Positions 8,075 to 15,735 of a stretch of 64,000 nt of DNA are shown here, piece after piece. Position 1 is the stretch's first letter, and each line of letters starts with the position of its first letter. The stretch is from J095 sp964517605 (GTDB lineage: Bacteria; Chloroflexota; Anaerolineae; 4572-78; J111), in NCBI GenBank assembly GCA_964517605.1, contig CAZFCE010000007.1, positions 62,001-126,000 on the forward strand, given 5' to 3'. The position numbers and the translations under genes are program-made. The notes below the pieces were generated by a model, which worked only from the letters and a program-made list of their open reading frames with translations, was not told where the DNA came from and ran no database searches.

Positions 8075-9796
8075 ATGAGCGACCCAAATAATGTTCCAGC
8101 CGAAGCCGACACCACCGAAGTCGGATTGCCCACCAACTTTATCAAAAAAATCATCGAAGAGCACAACAACTCTGGCCGATTTGGCGGGCGCGTTCACACC
8201 CGGTTCCCCCCGGAACCCAACGGCTACCTGCACATTGGTCACGCCAAATCCATCTGCCTGAATTTTGGCCTGGCCGAAGAGTACGGCGGCAAGTGCAACC
8301 TGCGGTTTGACGACACCAATCCCGTAAAAGAAGAGCAAGAGTATATTGACGCCATCAAAGCTGATGTGCGCTGGTTGGGGTTTGATTGGGAAGACCGCGA
8401 ATTTTACGCCAGTGATTATTTTGACCAACTTTATAATTGGGCAGTGCAGCTCATTAAATCTGGAAAAGCCTACGTAGACAGCCTCAGCGCCGAAGAAATC
8501 CGCCAGTACCGCGGCACCCTCACCGAAGCGGGCCGCGAAAGCCCCGACCGCAACCGGCCCATCGAAGAAAACCTGGATTTGTTTGAACGCATGAAAAACG
8601 GCGAGTTTCCCGATGGCAGCTACGTGCTGCGGGCCAAAGTTGATATGGCCTCTGGCAACCTTAACATGCGCGACCCGGTGCTGTACCGCATTCTGCACGC
8701 CGACCACCCGCGCACCGGCGGCAAATGGTGCATTTACCCCATGTACGATTGGGCGCACGGCCAAAGCGATTCCATTGAAGGCGTTACCCATTCCATTTGC
8801 ACTCTGGAATTTGAGGCCCATCGCCCGCTGTACGATTGGTTTGTGGAGCAGCTTGGCATTTACGCCCCGCAACAAATTGAGTTTGCCCGCCTCAACCTCA
8901 CCAACACGGTTATGAGCAAGCGCAAACTGTTGCGGCTGGTGCGTGATGGCCTGGTGCGCGGCTGGGATGACCCACGGATGCCCACGCTTTCTGGCCTGCG
9001 CCGGCGCGGGTTTACTCCCGCCGCCATCCGCGATTTTGCCGAGCGCATCGGCGTGGCCAAAGCCGATAGCACCATTGATTACGCGCTGCTGGAATACCAC
9101 GTGCGCCAGGATTTGAACAAAACCGCCCAACGGGTAATGGCGGTGCTTGATCCGCTCAAGGTGGTCATCACCAACTATCCCGCCGACCTTGTGGAAGAAA
9201 TGACCGCCGTGAATAACCCCGAAGACCCGGCCTCCGGTTCCCGCGCTGTGCCGTTTTCGCGCGAAATTTATATTGAGCGCGAAGATTTTATGGAGGACCC
9301 GCCCAAAAAGTTCTTCCGGTTGGCCCCTGGCCGCGAAGTGCGGTTAATGCACGCCTACTACATCACCTGCACCGAAGTGGTTAAGGACGATGCCGGCAAC
9401 ATTACCGAATTGCGCTGCACCTACGACCCCGCCACCCGTGGCGGCGATTCGCCCGATGGCCGCAAAATCAAAAGCACGCTGCATTGGGTTTCGGCCCGGC
9501 ACGCGCTCAACGCCGAAGTGCGCCTGTACGACCACCTGTTCACCCAACCCGATCCCGACGACGTGCCCGAAGGCCGCGATTTTACCGATTTCATCAACCC
9601 CAATTCGCTTCAGGTGCTAACCGGCGTAAAAGTTGAACCCGGCCTGGGCCAGGCTCGCCCCGGCGACCGTTTTCAGTTTTTGCGCAACGGTTACTTTGTA
9701 GCTGATCCCGATTCAACCGCCGCCACCCCGATATTTAATCGCACCGTGACCCTGCGCGATACCTGGGCCAAAATCCAGAAGAAAACCGACGAGTAA
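8075..9796 (+). CDS. glnS: Glutaminyl-tRNA synthetase
   Basis: GlnS charges tRNA-Gln directly, bypassing the GatCAB transamidation route. Signatures are PPEPNGYLHIGHAKS (HIGH at residues 53-56) and MSKRK at 280-284. Two beta-barrel anticodon-binding domains occupy about 350-570, with the run LHWVSARHALNAEVRLYDHLF typical of GlnRS. The length of 573 is close to E. coli GlnRS. A GAGGAGA Shine-Dalgarno precedes the ATG. GlnRS is known to have a patchy distribution in bacteria, attributed to transfer from eukaryotes; no gatA, gatB or gatC gene occurs in this window. Confidence 0.95.
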   Translation: MSDPNNVPAEADTTEVGLPTNFIKKIIEEHNNSGRFGGRVHTRFPPEPNGYLHIGHAKSICLNFGLAEEYGGKCNLRFDDTNPVKEEQEYIDAIKADVRWLGFDWEDREFYASDYFDQLYNWAVQLIKSGKAYVDSLSAEEIRQYRGTLTEAGRESPDRNRPIEENLDLFERMKNGEFPDGSYVLRAKVDMASGNLNMRDPVLYRILHADHPRTGGKWCIYPMYDWAHGQSDSIEGVTHSICTLEFEAHRPLYDWFVEQLGIYAPQQIEFARLNLTNTVMSKRKLLRLVRDGLVRGWDDPRMPTLSGLRRRGFTPAAIRDFAERIGVAKADSTIDYALLEYHVRQDLNKTAQRVMAVLDPLKVVITNYPADLVEEMTAVNNPEDPASGSRAVPFSREIYIEREDFMEDPPKKFFRLAPGREVRLMHAYYITCTEVVKDDAGNITELRCTYDPATRGGDSPDGRKIKSTLHWVSARHALNAEVRLYDHLFTQPDPDDVPEGRDFTDFINPNSLQVLTGVKVEPGLGQARPGDRFQFLRNGYFVADPDSTAATPIFNRTVTLRDTWAKIQKKTDE

Positions 9797-9810
9797 GCCC
9801 GCGCCGGCCT

Positions 9811-9846
9811 CCGGTTGCCCTTCTCACGTTAGAGAAGGGCAACCGG
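9811..9846. repeat. 15-bp perfect inverted repeat (GGTTGCC family)
   Basis: CCGGTTGCCCTTCTC (9811-9825) and its exact inverse (9832-9846) form a hairpin with a 6-base loop. No T-run follows, so it is a poor intrinsic terminator for glnS. Its core CCGGTTGCC recurs in other palindromes at 36605, 41776 and 60032. Confidence 0.7.
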
Positions 9847-9895
9847 GGGGCCGGGCAGTAATTTGAGTAAACATTTAGCCAAAAAGGAAAAAAGC

Positions 9896-10723
9896 ATGAC
9901 GGACGAAGTGCGCGAAGAAACCGGCCCAACGCCGGCTCCAACTCCAGCCCCGGAACCAATCCCTCCGGTAAAAGATGAACCGGCTCCGGCAGCAACGGTT
10001 ACTCCCAAACAGACTGTCCCCAACCCGTGGCTGCTGCTGGTGATTGGCCTGTTGGTGGGTGGGTTGGCCGGTTATTCCATCCGGCCACTGCTCGCGCCCG
10101 CGCCTCAGCCGGTGGCTACCGCCGCGCCGTTGGCCGCTGTAAAAAGCTCCGCCGAAATCAACGAAGGCCAGCCGCATCAACAGGTGATGATGGCGGTTAT
10201 TGCCAACGCCCGCCATTTTTACGGCGACCCCAATGCGCCGGTTACGCTGGTGGAGTTTGGTGATTTCAACTGTGGTTATTGCGGCAAATGGGCCAAAGAA
10301 ACCTTCCCTCAAATTGACCAAAACTACATCAAAACCGGCAAGGTGCGGATGGCCTACGTGCATTACCCCATTTTGGGCGCTGATTCGATGACCGCCGCCG
10401 AAGCCAGCGAATGCGTGGCCAGCGTTGATGAAAGCAAGTTTTGGGAGTATCACAACCTGTTGTACGCCAAACAGGGGATTGGCTTTACCAAAGAAAATTT
10501 AACCAATCTGGCCAGCAGCATGAAGCTGGATACCCCCAAGTTTGAAAGCTGCCTTGACAACTTCCCCAACCGGGCCTCGTTAGAAGATGACATCCGGCTG
10601 GCGCAAGTGATGGGGGTGCGCGGCACGCCCGCTTTTTTGGTGAACGGTGTGCCGTTGGCCGGCGCTTATCCCTATGATGATTTTGCCAAAGTCATCGAAG
10701 GGGTGATGACCGGAAAATATTAA
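9896..10723 (+). CDS. Membrane-anchored DsbA-like thiol oxidoreductase
   Basis: This is a thioredoxin-fold protein of the DsbA or Thioredoxin_4 family, expected to act outside the membrane on protein disulfides. I chose the ATG at 9896 over an upstream TTG because AAGGAAA precedes it by the right spacing. The 275-residue product has a Pro/Ala-rich acidic N-terminus, a membrane segment at about 42-65 (LLLVIGLLVGGLAGYS), and a thioredoxin domain. The domain has the CGYC active site at 126-129 after VTLVEFGDFN, and a cis-Pro loop in VRGTPAFLVNG. Family members are often paired with a VKOR or DsbB reoxidant; none is nearby. Confidence 0.85.
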   Translation: MTDEVREETGPTPAPTPAPEPIPPVKDEPAPAATVTPKQTVPNPWLLLVIGLLVGGLAGYSIRPLLAPAPQPVATAAPLAAVKSSAEINEGQPHQQVMMAVIANARHFYGDPNAPVTLVEFGDFNCGYCGKWAKETFPQIDQNYIKTGKVRMAYVHYPILGADSMTAAEASECVASVDESKFWEYHNLLYAKQGIGFTKENLTNLASSMKLDTPKFESCLDNFPNRASLEDDIRLAQVMGVRGTPAFLVNGVPLAGAYPYDDFAKVIEGVMTGKY

Positions 10724-10725
10724 CG

Positions 10726-10769
10726 TAACGAAATTTTAACGGAATCGTAACGGAAATGTAATTTTGTTG
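10726..10769 (+). promoter_or_regulatory. 11-bp direct repeats upstream of the Flp pilin promoter
   Basis: TAACG occurs at 10726, 10737 and 10748, and TAATT at 10759, exactly 11 bases apart, ending just before the -35 box at 10773. Direct hexamer-like repeats with an 11-bp pitch are the usual binding-site form of OmpR/PhoB-type response regulators, for example TTAACA repeats for Bacillus PhoP. The likely role is activation of the pilin promoter. Confidence 0.55.
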
Positions 10770-10772
10770 GCA

Positions 10773-10801
10773 TTGACAAAATTAAGAGAATGTGATATTT
10801 T
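10773..10801 (+). promoter_or_regulatory. Promoter of the Flp pilin gene
   Basis: A consensus -35 TTGACA (10773-10778) is followed after 17 bases by TATTTT (10796-10801). The start codon is about 46 bases downstream, behind a perfect AAGGAGG ribosome site at 10831-10837. This is one of the best-scoring promoters in the window by eye. Confidence 0.75.
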
Positions 10802-10846
10802 CTATATAGTTGTTAACTAAGTTCTGAAGAAAGGAGGTACATACCA

Positions 10847-10993
10847 ATGTTATTTCTCCCGCGTGAAGAAGGTCAAGGCTTGGTTGAATACGCTCTGATC
10901 CTGGTACTCGTCGCCATTGTCGTAATCGCCATTCTGCTGCTGCTTGGCCCGGTTGTTGGTAACGTGTTCAGCAACATTGTTGGTCAACTCTAA
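10847..10993 (+). CDS. Flp-type pilin, 48 residues
   Basis: A short gene for a Flp/Fap-family pilin. The product begins MLFLPREEGQGLVEYALIL: a short basic leader, then GQGLVEYALIL, which is the class hallmark (prepilin peptidase cleaves before or near the Gly, and Glu plus Tyr follow). After that comes one long hydrophobic helix to about residue 38 and a short polar tail ending in GQL. AAGGAGG lies 9 bases before the ATG and a strong terminator follows. Flp pilins are assembled by Tad secretion machines. No tadA, tadB, tadC, rcpA or prepilin peptidase gene occurs in the window, so it is an orphan locus here. Confidence 0.9.
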   Translation: MLFLPREEGQGLVEYALILVLVAIVVIAILLLLGPVVGNVFSNIVGQL

Positions 10994-11036
10994 ATATTAC
11001 CTTTATTTTTATTACGTTATTTATCTAATTCATTTA

Positions 11037-11064
11037 AAAACCCCCAGACGCCTGGGGGTTTTTT
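11037..11064 (+). terminator. Rho-independent terminator after the pilin
   Basis: CCCCCAG (11041-11047), loop ACGC and CTGGGGG (11052-11058) are followed by six Ts. Flanking A and T runs extend the stem. It closes the single-gene pilin transcript. Confidence 0.93.
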
Positions 11065-11088
11065 CATTAATACCTTATTGGTTTGATA

Positions 11089-11108
11089 CCCCGCAGCTTG
11101 CTGCGGGG
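11089..11108. repeat. REP-like palindrome CCCCGCAG-CTTG-CTGCGGGG
   Basis: A perfect 8-bp stem with a CTTG loop, flanked by GATA on the left and GAGTAT on the right, lies just past the end of the minus-strand yyaL-like gene. Its form resembles short dispersed extragenic palindromes found in many genomes. It could also act as a 3' hairpin for the minus transcript. Confidence 0.5.
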
Positions 11109-11133
11109 AGTATTCATTTTGGCGGCAAATTGA

Positions 11134-13182
11134 TTAGCGGTTTAGCAGTTGTTCCAATTCCAACGGGGTAACAACCGGCTGCTGGCAGGTAAAATTATGG
11201 CATACATACGCTGTGGCTTGCCCATTTAAGGTTGGCCGGTTATGCGCCAGTTCCGGGTGGCTGGTGGTGTCAGTGGGGGCGGTAACGGTCACTATCTGAT
11301 TGGGCCGGTAGGGTTGTTGCGCCACGGCCAACAATTGCCGGGTATCATCCTGGTCTGGTAAGCCGATGATAGCCACTTCTTTGGGTCGGGCCAGCGCAAA
11401 CTCAAAATTGCCCAGCCAGGTGGTAAAGGCGGCGGGATACTGGCGCATGGGTTGTTGCAGCGCCGCCAACGCTTCGATGGCCGGCTGCTCGTAGCGTGAG
11501 TTGCCGGTGTAGGCCGCCAGCAACAGCAGCACGCGCGCGGTCATGCTGTTGCCGCAGGGAATGGCGTTATCCTGCATATTTTTGGGCCGGGCGATGAGCG
11601 TTTCGTGGTCGGCGGCGGTGTCAAAAAAGCCGCCGTCTTCGCTATCGGCAAACTGCTCAAGCACCACATCCATCAATTGCCGGGCATGTTGAAACCAGCG
11701 CGGTGCAAAGGTGGTTTGATACAACGCCAGCAGGCCGTCGGCGTAAAAGGCGTAGTCTTCCAGATAGCCCATCAATTTGGGAACGCCGGTTTGAGGCGTC
11801 CAGGTGCGGAACAACCGGCCATTACGCAGCATGGTCAAAAGGGTGAATTCGGCGTTGCGGTGGGCCACCTCCAGATAATCGGGGCGGTTGAGCACGCGGG
11901 CGGCTTCGGCCAAGGCCGCCAGCATCAGCCCGTTCCAGGCGGTGAGCACTTTTTCATCGCGGGCGGGTTTGGGGCGCTGTTCGCGGGTGGCAAACAGTTT
12001 GGCCCGGCTGCCCCGGAGCGATTGGGCGAGTTCGGCTTCGGTCAGCCCCAATTGATCGGCCAGTTGGTGGAGCGGAACGGGGCGGTTGAGGATTGATTTG
12101 CCCTCAAAGTTGCCGCCCGGTTGAACATTGTAGGCGGCGCAAAACAGTTGGCCATCGGCCTGGCCCAAAACCGAGTTGATTTCGGCGGGTGTCCACAGGA
12201 AAAATTTGCCTTCCTCGCCTTCGCTGTCGGCATCCTGGCTGGAGTAAAAACCGCCGGCGGGGTCGGTCATTCCGCGGATCACATAATCCAGCGTTTCTTC
12301 AACAATGTTACGGTAAAACGGGTTGCCGGTAAGCTGGTAGGCGTGCAAATACAGCCGGGCCAGCAGGGCGTTATCGTATAACATTTTTTCAAAGTGAGGC
12401 GTTAGCCACACGGCATCAACCGAGTAACGATGAAAACCGCCGCCAAGCTGATCGTACATGCCGCCGTCGGCCATTTTTTGCAGCGAAAGCTCAATCATTT
12501 GCAGCAGGCCGGGCTGCCGGTTGCGGTGGTGGGCGCGGAGCAGAAAATCGTAAATGGTGGGCTGGGGAAATTTAGGCGCGTCGCCAAAACCGCCGTTAAC
12601 TTTATCAAAGTTGTAACTGAGCGCCTGAATGGCCAAATCGCGGATGGCCGGCTCAAAACCGGTGGCTTCCTTGAGCGAGAAGCCGCCCTGAATCCGGGCC
12701 GTGAGCGCCTCGCCGTTTTGGTTTACCTGCTCCGGTTGGGCGCGGTAGGCGTGGGCAATGCCAAGCAACACCTGCTCAAACGCGGGACTGCCGGGGCGCG
12801 GCGTGGGTGGGTAATAAGTGCCGCCGTAAAACGGCACGCCGGCGGGCGTTAAAAACAAGCTCATGGGCCAGCCGCCGTGGCCGCCGGTAATGGCCAGCAC
12901 CGCATCCATGTAAATCGAGTCGAGATCGGGCCGCTCTTCGCGGTCAACTTTAATGTTGATAAAATGCTCGTTCATAATGGCGGCGGTCGCCTCGTTTTCA
13001 AAGCTTTCGTGCGCCATAACGTGGCACCAGTGGCAGGCCGAATAGCCAATGCTTAAAAAGATGGGTTTATCCTGAGTTTGGGCCAGATTGAGGGCCTCTT
13101 TGCCCCAGGGGTACCAGTTAACCGGGTTGTGGGCGTGTTGAAGCAGGTAGGGGCTGCTTTCGTGGATAAGCCGGTTGGGCAT
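11134..13182 (-). CDS. Thioredoxin-domain protein of the YyaL / SSP411 (DUF255) family
   Basis: The 682-residue product has an N-terminal thioredoxin-like domain with the CHWC motif at residues 50-53 (SIGYSACHWCHVM). It is followed by the long (alpha/alpha)6-barrel part typical of the YyaL and spermatogenesis-associated protein 20 family. The N-terminus MPNRLIHESSPYLLQHAHNP is the family signature. I take the ATG at 13182, with AAGGAG about 8 bases upstream, rather than the longer frame beginning at 13212. The biochemical function of the family is not established; the barrel resembles N-acylglucosamine epimerase and cellobiose epimerase folds. It stands alone on the minus strand. Confidence 0.9.
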   Translation of the reverse strand: MPNRLIHESSPYLLQHAHNPVNWYPWGKEALNLAQTQDKPIFLSIGYSACHWCHVMAHESFENEATAAIMNEHFINIKVDREERPDLDSIYMDAVLAITGGHGGWPMSLFLTPAGVPFYGGTYYPPTPRPGSPAFEQVLLGIAHAYRAQPEQVNQNGEALTARIQGGFSLKEATGFEPAIRDLAIQALSYNFDKVNGGFGDAPKFPQPTIYDFLLRAHHRNRQPGLLQMIELSLQKMADGGMYDQLGGGFHRYSVDAVWLTPHFEKMLYDNALLARLYLHAYQLTGNPFYRNIVEETLDYVIRGMTDPAGGFYSSQDADSEGEEGKFFLWTPAEINSVLGQADGQLFCAAYNVQPGGNFEGKSILNRPVPLHQLADQLGLTEAELAQSLRGSRAKLFATREQRPKPARDEKVLTAWNGLMLAALAEAARVLNRPDYLEVAHRNAEFTLLTMLRNGRLFRTWTPQTGVPKLMGYLEDYAFYADGLLALYQTTFAPRWFQHARQLMDVVLEQFADSEDGGFFDTAADHETLIARPKNMQDNAIPCGNSMTARVLLLLAAYTGNSRYEQPAIEALAALQQPMRQYPAAFTTWLGNFEFALARPKEVAIIGLPDQDDTRQLLAVAQQPYRPNQIVTVTAPTDTTSHPELAHNRPTLNGQATAYVCHNFTCQQPVVTPLELEQLLNR

Positions 13183-13274
13183 GGAGTTCTCCTTTTTGGA
13201 AGACTGTTGCAAAAATTGTGGGGGGTAGTATAGCAGTTGCCGGGTAACTTGTAAACATCGGGAATGGCCGCGAC

Positions 13275-13295
13275 TGACGAACTACGAATTACGAG
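13275..13295 (-). repeat. Heptanucleotide repeat YTCGTMR, three units
   Basis: Read on the minus strand the segment is CTCGTAA, TTCGTAG, TTCGTCA. The same 7-bp unit is repeated at 41883-41910 and 49988-50036. It lies directly before the 21-bp array. Confidence 0.6.
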
Positions 13296-13319
13296 TTTTT
13301 ATTGGTTAGGTTAAACGGA

Positions 13320-13508
13320 GGCGACTCCACGTTAAATGATGGCGACTCCACGTTAAACGGCGGCGACTCCACGTTAAACGGCGACGACTCCGCGTTAAAC
13401 GGCGACGACTCCGCGTTAAACGGTGGCGACTCCGCGTTAAACGGTGGCAACTCCGCGTTAAACGGTGGCGACTCCACGTTAAACGGTGGCGACTCCGCGT
13501 TAAATGAT
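13320..13508. repeat. Nine tandem copies of a 21-bp unit
   Basis: Nine contiguous units close to GGCGACTCCACGTTAAACGG plus one base run from 13320 to 13508. A partial unit precedes them, and the first and last units end in TGAT. Differences are few: ACG or GCG after CTCC, GGC or GAC at the start. Because 21 is a multiple of three, both strands stay open as heptapeptide-repeat frames, but no start or ribosome site supports a gene. There are no unique spacers, so it is not a CRISPR array. Confidence 0.9.
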
Positions 13509-13675
13509 GCCCAATATCGGCAATTATGCTGAGGCTGGCGGTACTTATTGCTCCGTTGACATGGCATGGCTAACCCACTATACTAGAATATAGTGCCAGT
13601 TTTAACCCCAGAATTTAGTATAGCCGGTTTGAACGCCGCCCAAACTTGTAAACAAAAGTTGGAAAGACGGGGGCC

Positions 13676-14800
13676 ATGTACAAATACAGTTGCCGTAAAT
13701 GCCCGATTAGAAACCGCTGTATTGACGAAAGCAGCAACGCCGACAGTATCAAGGTGATGATTCGGCGGGCGTTTGAAGCGCGAACTGACACTCTGGCTAC
13801 CTGGGGCCGGTTGCAAGCCAACTGCCTGCTGGTAAAAGCCGAGCAGGAAAAGAAAACCAAAACATCACCGTTAACGCTGCGTTTGCAGCAAATCCGGGCC
13901 AACCAGGATGAGGCCGCTACGCCCGAAGAACCCGGTAGCGAAGCGCCCGACGCCAAAACCGGGGCGCGGCGGATTCGCCCGCTCAAAGACTCGCCCAAAC
14001 AACCGCCCCAACCGCCCGATTATTTGCAGCCGGTTTCATCTCAACCCAAGCGGCCCCTCAAGCCGTTAAAACGGTTAACCGGCCCGCTAACGCCGGCTGG
14101 AGCCGTTGATTTACCCGAACTCTACTGGCTCATCATCGAAAGCAACAAACGGCGGATTACGCTGCCGGTTAACGGTGGCCTGATTTTTGGCCGGTTTGAC
14201 CCCAACGTTGGCATTCCGCCGGATATTGACCTGTCGTTTGAAGATACCGAATCGCGCTATATTTCGCGGCGGCACGCCTCGGTGCTGGCCAAAAATGGCC
14301 GGCACACCATCGAAGATTTAGGCAGCAAAACCGGCATCTACCTCAACGGAGTCAAAATAGATTACGGCCCGTCGCGGATACTGGAACCCGGTGATGCGTT
14401 GCGGATTGGCAATATCGGTTTGCGTTACGACCGGGTTCCGCCGGGCGTGCTGCAAAAAGCGCGGAGTTCGATGGCGCAGCACGTGTTGTTTGTAACGCCA
14501 ACCGGCCGAAAAATCGTCATCAAACCGCCCAACAGCCTGGTGATTGGCCGGATTGACCCCCGCGTAAACTTTGTGCCCGATGTTGATTTAAGCCACGATG
14601 GGGAAGTAACCCGGCTGATTTCGCGCCGCCACGCCCTGATTCAGTGGCGGCATGGGCAGCCCTACATTGAGGATTTGGGCAGCGGGTTTGGCACCCGCGT
14701 GCGGGGCGAGTTGCTGGCGTTGGGCCAATCGTTGCCACTGGTGCCGGGCGACCACATCTGGTTGGCCGGGTGCGTGCTGGCCTATGACATCGAAGCGTAA
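13676..14800 (+). CDS. Double FHA-domain protein with N-terminal Cys motif
   Basis: FHA domains bind phosphothreonine peptides, usually in Ser/Thr kinase signalling or secretion control. The 374-residue protein starts with a cysteine cluster, YSCRKCPIRNRCID (CX2CX4-5C), that could bind a metal. A charged, Pro-rich linker (about 60-145) and two FHA domains follow. FHA1 (about 155-260) has GRFDP, SRRHA and the IEDLGSKTGIYLNG core. FHA2 (about 275-372) has GRIDP, SRRHA and the IEDLGSGFGTRV core. The Arg, Ser and His that contact phosphate are kept in both. It precedes the FGE-like gene by about 90 bases. No Ser/Thr kinase is in the window. Confidence 0.88.
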   Translation: MYKYSCRKCPIRNRCIDESSNADSIKVMIRRAFEARTDTLATWGRLQANCLLVKAEQEKKTKTSPLTLRLQQIRANQDEAATPEEPGSEAPDAKTGARRIRPLKDSPKQPPQPPDYLQPVSSQPKRPLKPLKRLTGPLTPAGAVDLPELYWLIIESNKRRITLPVNGGLIFGRFDPNVGIPPDIDLSFEDTESRYISRRHASVLAKNGRHTIEDLGSKTGIYLNGVKIDYGPSRILEPGDALRIGNIGLRYDRVPPGVLQKARSSMAQHVLFVTPTGRKIVIKPPNSLVIGRIDPRVNFVPDVDLSHDGEVTRLISRRHALIQWRHGQPYIEDLGSGFGTRVRGELLALGQSLPLVPGDHIWLAGCVLAYDIEA

Positions 14801-14888
14801 GGAGTCCGGCGGAACCGGGGCTTGACGCCAAAAATAAAGGCGAATTTTGGCCCCATCCGGCGGCGCTATTTTTAAGGGAGATACAAAG

Positions 14889-15662
14889 ATGAAGCAGAAC
14901 CCAGTTCCAGAACTAGACCAAACTCCAAAAGTAATCATCTGGCCCAAAGACAGAAAAGAAATGGTGTTTATTCCAGGTGGCATTACCATTATGGGCAGCA
15001 ACAGCGGCGACCCCACCTATCGGCCCGAACACAAAGTGGCCGTAGCCGATTTTTATATTGACCGCTGGCCCATTACCAACTACGAATACAAAAAATTTAT
15101 TGATGCCACCGGCTATCCGGTGCCCAATTATCACGTAAGCTGGTGCGATACCGCTGCCTACAACTGGGACCCGGCCACCCGGCTGTATCCTCTCGACAAA
15201 ATTCACCATCCGGTGGTGCTGGTTACGTGGGCCGATGCTATGGCCTACGCCGCCTGGGCCGGCAAACGCCTGCTCACCGAAGCCGAATGGGAGCGGGCCG
15301 CGCGCGGCTTTAATGGCCGGCGCTACCCCTGGGGCAATGATTTTGAAGCCGAATTTTGCAACTGCCGCGAAACCGGGGTAAACGGCACCAGCGCCGTGGG
15401 CTATTTTTCGCCCAACGGCGACTCGCCGGAAGGGGTGATTGACCTGGTGGGCAACGTGTGGGAATGGACTAACACCCTGTTCCGCCCCTATCCGTACACC
15501 CCCGATGATGGCCGCGAAAGCCGCGACGCCGACGGCTTTAGGGTGCTGCGGGGAGCCTCGTGGGTAAACGATGCCAACGTGGCGCACGGTATGGCCCGGC
15601 TTGATGGCGATTTTCTGTTTTACAACAACGTTGGTTTTCGCTGCGCGGCCTCGCCGGAGTAG
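14889..15662 (+). CDS. Formylglycine-generating-enzyme-like (SUMF1/FGE-sulfatase) protein
   Basis: The 257-residue protein has the FGE-sulfatase fold: VFIPGGITIMGS near the start, RPEHKVAVADFYIDRWPITNYEYKKF in shortened form, the block RLLTEAEWERAARG, the NVWEWT motif and the C-terminal RVLRGASW with GFRCA. Members act as formylglycine-generating oxidases, ergothioneine-type sulfoxide synthases, or non-catalytic effectors of kinase pathways. The start at 14889 has AAGGGAG 7 to 8 bases upstream. The pairing with an FHA protein suggests a signalling role, but that is inference. No sulfatase gene is nearby. Confidence 0.88.
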   Translation: MKQNPVPELDQTPKVIIWPKDRKEMVFIPGGITIMGSNSGDPTYRPEHKVAVADFYIDRWPITNYEYKKFIDATGYPVPNYHVSWCDTAAYNWDPATRLYPLDKIHHPVVLVTWADAMAYAAWAGKRLLTEAEWERAARGFNGRRYPWGNDFEAEFCNCRETGVNGTSAVGYFSPNGDSPEGVIDLVGNVWEWTNTLFRPYPYTPDDGRESRDADGFRVLRGASWVNDANVAHGMARLDGDFLFYNNVGFRCAASPE

Positions 15663-15681
15663 TGGTTGGGTAAAATCGCAC

Positions 15682-15714
15682 AAAAAAGCCGGAGGAATAC
15701 CCTCCGGCTTTTTT
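15682..15714. terminator. Bidirectional terminator between convergent genes
   Basis: GCCGGAGG (15688-15695) and CCTCCGGC (15701-15708) form the stem, flanked by six As and six Ts. It can therefore end both the FGE-like transcript (plus) and the DUF11 protein transcript (minus). Confidence 0.93.
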
Positions 15715-15735
15715 GATGCGTTGGTTGCAAACGGA

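Noticed and set aside
8048..9130. Long minus-strand frame of 360 codons opposite glnS
   Set aside because: It is the antisense of a certain gene, with compositional artefacts (Ala, Gly, His, Gln) and no family features.
13289..13567. Minus-strand open frame with heptapeptide repeats over the 21-bp array
   Set aside because: The frame is open on both strands only because the unit is 21 bp; no ribosome site or non-repeat domain supports it.
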